From Nocardioides sp. zg-1230 (GTDB lineage Bacteria; Actinomycetota; Actinomycetes; Propionibacteriales; Nocardioidaceae): a stretch of 64,000 nucleotides of DNA. The notes under the pieces were generated by a model. It was not told the origin of the DNA. It ran no database searches and saw only the letters and a list, made by a program, of their open reading frames with translations. Where the stretch lies: assembly GCF_013155335.1 (NCBI RefSeq), contig NZ_JABJQZ010000006.1:60983-124982 (forward strand). The letters are read 5' to 3'. Both the position numbers and the translations under genes were made by a program. Positions 59,333 to 64,000 of the stretch are shown piece after piece; the stretch's first letter is position 1; every line of letters starts with the position of its first letter.

Positions 59333-61140
59333 CGTCGACCGAGGACACGTCGCCCGAGGACAAGCTGCTGCTCGGTCCGCTGCTCCGCTACGTCGACGAG
59401 ACCTCGGCGGCCGTCTGGGTCGAGACGGACGCTCCCTGTCGCGTCACGGTCACCCGAGGGGACGCGAGCGCGAGCGCGTCGACGTTCGTGGTCCACGACC
59501 ACCACTACGCCCTCGTCGAGCTCGACGGGCTCGATCCCGGCACCACCGAGCCCTACACCGTCGCGATCGACGGCGACCGGGTGTGGCCGCCGGCAGGATC
59601 GCCGTTCCCCGACCCTGTCATCGCCACCCTCGAGGCGGGTCGCCCGCTGCACCTGGCGTTCGGCTCGTGCCGTACGTCGGTCTCCCACGACGAGAAGGGC
59701 AACAGGATCCACGGCGTCGACGCCCTCCGCGCGTGGGCACTGCGGGTCGCCGGGCAGGTCGAGCCCGCCGACCCCGACGACGCCGACCTCGACCCGGACC
59801 GGCTTCCCGACCTGATGCTCTTCCTGGGCGACCAGGTCTACGCCGACGAGACCACCGACGCGATGCGCGAGTTCATCGAGTCGCGCCGCGACATCGACCA
59901 GCCGCCGTGGACCGAGCTCCGGGACTACGAGGAGTACGCGCACCTCTACAAGCTCGCGTGGTCCGATCCCGCGAACCGGTGGCTGCTCTCGACCGTGCCG
60001 AGCGCGATGATCTTCGACGACCACGACATCCGCGACGACTGGAACACCTCGATGGACTGGCGTCGCGAGATGGAGGCCACCTCGTGGTGGCACGGACGCA
60101 TCGTCGCCGGCCTGGCGTCCTACTGGGTCTACCAGCACCTGGGCAACATGTCGCCCGCCGAGCGTGAGAAGGACGAGGTGTACGCGACGGTGCGGGCGCA
60201 CCGCGGCGATGCCGAGCAGGACCTCGGTCCGTTCCTCGACGAGTTCGCAGCCCGGGTCGACCAGCAGCCGCAGACCTACCGCTGGAGCTACACCCGCGAC
60301 TTCGACACGCAGGCCCGCCTGGTGGTGGTCGACTCGCGCGCGGCCCGCAAGCTCGACCCGGACGACCGGGCGATGCTCGACGACGACGAGGCGGCCTGGC
60401 TCGACGAGCAGCTGCGCGGCGACGTCGACCACCTGCTGGTCGGCACGTCCCTGCCGTTCCTGCTCGCCCGCGGGCTCCACCACCTCGAGGCGTTCAGCGA
60501 GGCGCTGGCGCAGGGGGCGTGGGGCGAGCGCGGTGGCCGGATGGGGGAGAAGCTCCGCCAGCTGGTGGATCTCGAGCACTGGGGCGCGTTCCAGAACAGC
60601 TTCCAGGAGGTCGCGCGTCAGGTGATGGAGGTTGCTGCGGGGGAGCGGGGCCGAGCGCCGTCGACCGTCACGTTCCTCTCCGGCGACGTGCACCACAGCT
60701 ACGTGAGCGAGGCACACCCGCCCCACGGCCGTCCGGCGCTGCGCTCGACGATCCTGCAGGCCGTCTGCTCACCGATGCGCAACCCGCTCTCGCGCAACAT
60801 GCGCTTCGCGACGGCCGTGCTCTCCTACGGCGTCGCCGGCCCGATGGGCCGTCTGGCGTCGAAGTCGGCGCGGGTGCCCGATGCGCCGCTCACGTGGACC
60901 TACGCCGAAGGGCCGTGGTTCGACAACAACCTCGCCTTCCTCCAGCTGGCCGGACCGAGCCTGCGCATGTGGTGGGTCACCGGCGAGGTGGTCGACGACC
61001 ACGACCGGCCGAAGCTGGCGAAGGTGGAGTCCTACGCACTCGACGTGGACGGCAACCCGCCCCCGCGCGAGCGCTTCGTGTCCAAGGTGCGCCGCAGGGT
61101 CACGCGGCGGGTGCAGGACGACTCGGTCCGCGAGCGCTGA
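59329..61140 (+). CDS. PhoD-family alkaline phosphatase-like metallophosphatase
   Basis: The 603-residue protein has a Fn3-like N-domain (about 10-90) and a metallophosphatase core with HLAFGSCRTS, LMLFLGDQVYADE, IFDDHDIRDDWNTS and VTFLSGDVHHSY. No signal peptide or Tat motif is seen, so it is probably cytosolic, unlike secreted PhoD. It is translationally coupled to the dehydrogenase. Confidence 0.85.
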   Translation: MTSTEDTSPEDKLLLGPLLRYVDETSAAVWVETDAPCRVTVTRGDASASASTFVVHDHHYALVELDGLDPGTTEPYTVAIDGDRVWPPAGSPFPDPVIATLEAGRPLHLAFGSCRTSVSHDEKGNRIHGVDALRAWALRVAGQVEPADPDDADLDPDRLPDLMLFLGDQVYADETTDAMREFIESRRDIDQPPWTELRDYEEYAHLYKLAWSDPANRWLLSTVPSAMIFDDHDIRDDWNTSMDWRREMEATSWWHGRIVAGLASYWVYQHLGNMSPAEREKDEVYATVRAHRGDAEQDLGPFLDEFAARVDQQPQTYRWSYTRDFDTQARLVVVDSRAARKLDPDDRAMLDDDEAAWLDEQLRGDVDHLLVGTSLPFLLARGLHHLEAFSEALAQGAWGERGGRMGEKLRQLVDLEHWGAFQNSFQEVARQVMEVAAGERGRAPSTVTFLSGDVHHSYVSEAHPPHGRPALRSTILQAVCSPMRNPLSRNMRFATAVLSYGVAGPMGRLASKSARVPDAPLTWTYAEGPWFDNNLAFLQLAGPSLRMWWVTGEVVDDHDRPKLAKVESYALDVDGNPPPRERFVSKVRRRVTRRVQDDSVRER

Positions 61141-61150
61141 CGGCGAGCTC

Positions 61151-61297
61151 TCAGGCGTTGCTGAGCACGCGGTCGCGCCCGTGGGTGCAGCTGCACGTGT
61201 CGGAGCACGGCAGGTAGGTGTGACGACCGTGGCCGCACTCGCTGCACGGCAGGTCGTGAGAGAGGTGGACCGAGCTGGTCTCGACGGTGTCCCACAT
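61151..61297 (-). CDS. Small Cys-rich protein (48 aa)
   Basis: The product is MWDTVETSSVHLSHDLP then CSECGHGRHTYLPCSDTCSC. Six Cys and several His suggest one or two zinc sites. Similar very short proteins with this N-terminus occur in many actinobacteria; I know no function. The start is ATG at 61297, and no promoter was identified. It converges with the phosphatase gene (10 bp). Confidence 0.75.
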   Translation of the reverse strand: MWDTVETSSVHLSHDLPCSECGHGRHTYLPCSDTCSCTHGRDRVLSNA

Positions 61298-61420
61298 GCC
61301 GTCCACGGTCGCACCGGATGGCGCCGCTCGTGCGCGAACCGCCGGGGAATGACCGATCTGGGGCAGGAATGACCCGTTCGGGCCATGCCGGTGTGGCCCC
61401 GACACACCGTTCCGCGGTCC

Positions 61421-61426
61421 TAGGAT
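61421..61426 (+). promoter_or_regulatory. -10 box TAGGAT of the YcaQ-family gene
   Basis: Six bases (CGCGGC) precede ATG at 61433. Confidence 0.65.
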
Positions 61427-61432
61427 CGCGGC

Positions 61433-62548
61433 ATGGCAGCCGCCGCGAGCCTCGACCTGTCGGCGCGGCAGGCGCGCCGCATCGCCGTACGCGCCCAGCT
61501 GCTCGCCGCGCCGCGACCCACCGACGCGCTGGACGTGGTGCGGCACCTCGGCTTCCTCCAGGTCGACCTCACCCGGGTCGTGGCCCAGCACGCCGACCTC
61601 GCCCTGTGGAGCCGCCTCGGGGGCACCTACGAGCCCGAGGACCTCGAGGAGCTCGTGGGCGACGGCGCTCTCGTCGAGCTGCGGGCCATGTTGCTGCCGA
61701 GCGAGGACGTCGCGCTGCACCGGGCCGACATGGACGCGTGGCCCGGTGAGCCGCCGCTGAAGGAGTGGCAGGAGGACCTCGCCGACTGGGTGGCCGCCAA
61801 CGACGGCTGTCGCCGCGACATCCTCGCGCTGCTGCGGGCGGAGGGGCCGACTGCGGCCCGTGACCTGCCGGACACCTGCGAGGTGCCGTGGCGATCGACG
61901 GGGTGGACCAACGACAAGAACGTGATGAAGCTGCTCGAGTGCCTGGAGGCGCGCGGCGAGGTCGCGGTCGCCTCGCGCGAGGGCCGCGAGCGTCGGTGGG
62001 ACCTCGCCGAGCGCGTCCACCCCGGCGACCCCGCGGTGCCCGCCGAGGAGGCCCACCACGCCCTCGCCGCGCGGCGGCTGCGGGCGCTCGGCATCGCCCG
62101 CCCGCGGGCGCTCGAGGCCTGGGACGAGCGGTACGACGTCCGCGGCACCGGTGTGGCCGCCCGCGTCGACGGCGTACGCGGGACGTGGCGGATGGACCCA
62201 GACCGGCTGCAGGACCTCGACGACTTCGAGGGCCGCGCCGCCATCCTGTCCCCGCTGGACCGGCTCGTGTTCGACCGCAAGCGGATGGAGGACCTGTTCG
62301 CCTTCGACTACCAGCTCGAGATGTACAAGCCCGCGGCGAAGCGGCAGTGGGGCTACTGGGCGATGCCGGTGCTCGACGGCGACGAGCTGGTCGGGAAGGT
62401 CGACGCGACGGCCGACCGCGAGGCGGGCGTGCTGATCGTCGACGCCGTGCACGAGGACGGCGACTGGTCCGCTGCTCGCCGCCGACGGGTGCACGCCGAG
62501 CTCGACGCACTGGGGGAGTGGCTGGGCCTCGAGGTCGCGCGTCCCTGA
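61433..62548 (+). CDS. YcaQ/AlkZ-family winged-helix DNA glycosylase-like protein
   Basis: The 371-residue protein starts LSARQARRIAVRAQLL and has LGFLQVDLTRVV, the QxD motif region of the HTH_42 (AlkZ/YcaQ) family. The core then has three winged helices and the C-terminal ILSPLDRLVFDRKRMEDLFAFDYQLEMYKPAAKRQWGYW. E. coli YcaQ unhooks interstrand crosslinks. It probably has a role in DNA repair. Confidence 0.85.
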   Translation: MAAAASLDLSARQARRIAVRAQLLAAPRPTDALDVVRHLGFLQVDLTRVVAQHADLALWSRLGGTYEPEDLEELVGDGALVELRAMLLPSEDVALHRADMDAWPGEPPLKEWQEDLADWVAANDGCRRDILALLRAEGPTAARDLPDTCEVPWRSTGWTNDKNVMKLLECLEARGEVAVASREGRERRWDLAERVHPGDPAVPAEEAHHALAARRLRALGIARPRALEAWDERYDVRGTGVAARVDGVRGTWRMDPDRLQDLDDFEGRAAILSPLDRLVFDRKRMEDLFAFDYQLEMYKPAAKRQWGYWAMPVLDGDELVGKVDATADREAGVLIVDAVHEDGDWSAARRRRVHAELDALGEWLGLEVARP

Positions 62549-62757
62549 CCGGGCGCGCGTGCCACCGACCGCTCGACGCCGGTAACAACGCCTTCCCGGG
62601 AGCAACGGGACCCCGCCGGTTGCTCCTCTGGTCGACCACCGTCCGGCCACGGAGGAGCAACGACGTACCCAAAGTGGGGTAGGCGCCGATTTGACAGACC
62701 TACGTTGCGCATGCAGGGCATCGAGGGGCGATGCCCACCAGCACAAGGGGCATCAAC

Positions 62758-63903
62758 ATGCGCACAGGCAACAAGCGGGTCGTGGGGACCCTGCTCGCCG
62801 TGACCCTCGGAGTCACGTCCACCAGCGTGCTCGCGGGACCGGCCGAGGCCGGACCGCCGATCAGGATCCACGGCGTCGTCACCGCAGCAGGGGGCGGCGG
62901 GCTCTCCGGGATCAACGTCACTGCACTGGCCGAGAGGGCTGTCGAAGGCACCACCCAGTGGGTCGCGATCGACAGCGCCACGACCGGAGTGGACGGCAGC
63001 TACAACGTCGGCAAGCTCCCTGACGGCAACTACCGGGTGCGCTTCGACGACCCGGCCGGCCGTTACGCCACCGAGTACTACAACAACGCCTTCGTGCCCG
63101 CCGACGCCGAGGTCGTCGCGCTGGACAGCGGGAAGTTCGACATGGCGGAGGTCGTCCTGGGCGGCGCGGCTCAGCTGACCGGTGTGGTCACCGGCAGCAC
63201 GGGCGACGGTATCGAGGGCGCGGAGGTCACGGCGTACGTCGAGCAGAGCGGCGCCTGGGTCCCGTTCACCACCCTCCTGACCGTCGCGGGCGGTCACTAC
63301 GACCTCGGGCTCCTGCCCGGTGGCACGTACAAGCTCGGCTTCCATGACCCCGCCACCGGGGTCACGGAGTACTGGAACGACAAGTCCACCCTCGTCGACG
63401 CCGACGTCCTGACCGTCCAGAACGCCGGGTCGAGCACCGGCCTCAACGTCCAGCTCGCGACGCCGCTGCCGGAGCCGAGCCCGGAGCCGAGCCCCGAGCC
63501 CACCCCGGAGCCCACCCCGGAGCCCACCGTGACGCCCACGGTCGAGCCGACGCCGAGCGCGACGGCCGCACCCACGCAGCAGGCGGTGCCGACCCCGGTC
63601 GCGACGACCGCGCCCACCACGACGACCGCGAAGGTGGTCATGGTCAAGCGGCCTCGGATCAGGGGCCTCGCCCGCGTCGCCCAGGTCCTCCGGGTGACCC
63701 GGGGCACCTGGAACCCGACCAAGGTCTCCCGGAAGATCCAGTGGCTCGCCAACGGCAAGCGCATCAAGGGCGCCACGAAGAACCGCCTCACGGTGACCAA
63801 GAAGCTCCGCGGCACGCGGATCTCCGTCCGGGTGGTCGCCTCCGCACCGCAGCTCGCCGACCTCACCGTGAAGACGCGCCGGACGAAGAAGGTCCGCGGC
63901 TGA
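62758..63903 (+). CDS. Secreted Pro-rich surface protein with carboxypeptidase-regulatory-like repeats
   Basis: The 381-residue protein has a Sec signal (RVVGTLLAVTLGVTSTSVLA, cleavage near AEA-GPP). Two prealbumin-like repeats follow (about 35-120 and 130-230; each with a GSY/GHY-x-LPxGxY turn), then a PEPSPEP/TPEPTPEP spacer (about 237-260) and a basic Ig-like C-domain (WNPTKVSRKIQWLANGKRIKGA). No sortase motif is seen. ATG at 62758 has AAGGGG 7 nt upstream. It is likely a cell-wall protein. Confidence 0.8.
   Translation: MRTGNKRVVGTLLAVTLGVTSTSVLAGPAEAGPPIRIHGVVTAAGGGGLSGINVTALAERAVEGTTQWVAIDSATTGVDGSYNVGKLPDGNYRVRFDDPAGRYATEYYNNAFVPADAEVVALDSGKFDMAEVVLGGAAQLTGVVTGSTGDGIEGAEVTAYVEQSGAWVPFTTLLTVAGGHYDLGLLPGGTYKLGFHDPATGVTEYWNDKSTLVDADVLTVQNAGSSTGLNVQLATPLPEPSPEPSPEPTPEPTPEPTVTPTVEPTPSATAAPTQQAVPTPVATTAPTTTTAKVVMVKRPRIRGLARVAQVLRVTRGTWNPTKVSRKIQWLANGKRIKGATKNRLTVTKKLRGTRISVRVVASAPQLADLTVKTRRTKKVRG
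63466..63531 (+). repeat. Short repeats encoding Pro-Glu-Pro spacer
   Basis: Units of 12 bp reading CCGGAGCCGAGC or close variants encode PEPS/PEPT repeats that bridge the stalk and C-domain of the surface protein. Confidence 0.6.
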
Positions 63904-63947
63904 TCGACCGCCGTTGCACTCGCAGTCGCGACTGACGACAGTGCGGT

Positions 63948-64000
63948 GGGGGGGGTGCATCTGGGGGGCCCCCCCCCCCCCCCCCGCGGCGCGGGGTGGG
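63948..64000. other. Homopolymer-rich sequence end
   Basis: An 8-G run (63948-63955), 6-G run (63963-63968) and a 17-C run (63969-63985) close the window. This is typical of a low-quality contig end rather than biology. Confidence 0.7.

Noticed and set aside
62691..62719. TTGACA as a -35 of the surface-protein gene
   Set aside because: No acceptable -10 hexamer stands 16-18 bp downstream; CAGGGC at 62714 is weak, so it was not listed.
63466..63531. Short regular repeats as CRISPR
   Set aside because: They have no spacers and stay in frame as a Pro-Glu-Pro protein spacer.

Overview
The window is 64 kb of very G+C-rich actinobacterial DNA, most like a member of the Nocardioidaceae (Nocardioides or a close relative). 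The grounds are a complete Pup-proteasome locus, RbpA, a mycothiol-dependent maleylpyruvate-isomerase-type protein, an HTH-MurA fusion, and gene order resembling the Mycobacterium tuberculosis Rv2119-Rv2090 and Rv2053c-Rv2050 regions. The genus is inference. I saw no rRNA, tRNA, CRISPR array, transposase or phage gene. The last 60 bases are homopolymer runs that look like a poor contig end.

Left part (1-11.3 kb): a partial META-type lipoprotein; a leftward operon of M17 aminopeptidase, AbgT-family transporter and SLC13 transporter; a coupled pair of LPG-synthase-like membrane protein and glutaminase; then a DUF1269 membrane protein, a MalT/LAL-type LuxR regulator and a 73-residue protein. Similar CTCACCC-n-GGGTGAG palindromes precede the lipoprotein, DUF1269, regulator and 73-residue genes, which suggests a small LuxR regulon.

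11.5-18.2 kb: a HAD phosphatase and a complete five-gene peptide-type ABC importer.

18.3-41.6 kb: the housekeeping core. It holds a RecB-like nuclease, a site-2 protease, TrmI, a shortened GrpB protein, the ARC/Mpa unfoldase, Dop, Pup, PrcB, PrcA and PafA, an FKBP lipoprotein, PafB/PafC, TatA/TatC, a diacylglycerol kinase, HelY, a methyltransferase, a 5'-3' exonuclease and an Lrp regulator. Pup is tagged onto targets by PafA after Dop deamidates its C-terminal Gln. ARC then feeds the tagged proteins to PrcBA, while PafBC is the DNA-damage activator pair.

41.6-50.2 kb: two tandem TetR paralogues with a MDMPI protein, a single-gene cassette (AbiEi-like plus DUF559 nuclease-like domain) bracketed by 82-bp inverted structured repeats, and a divergent lysine-degradation cluster (kamA facing kdd-kamD-kamE-kal). 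The cluster encodes L-lysine to beta-lysine to 3,5-diaminohexanoate to 5-amino-3-oxohexanoate, plus 3-aminobutyryl-CoA to crotonyl-CoA. The cleavage enzyme Kce is not in the window.

50.2-64 kb: lnt-ppm-fxsA and rbpA (with a SigR-type promoter), a UMF1-type MFS protein and GDPD, a zinc-ribbon protein, the HTH-MurA fusion behind a palindromic operator, alcohol dehydrogenase and PhoD-type phosphatase, a 48-residue Cys-rich protein, a YcaQ-family protein and a secreted Pro-rich surface protein. A recurrent signal across the window is a TAGGGT-like -10 box 6-7 nt before the start codon, indicating many leaderless mRNAs.
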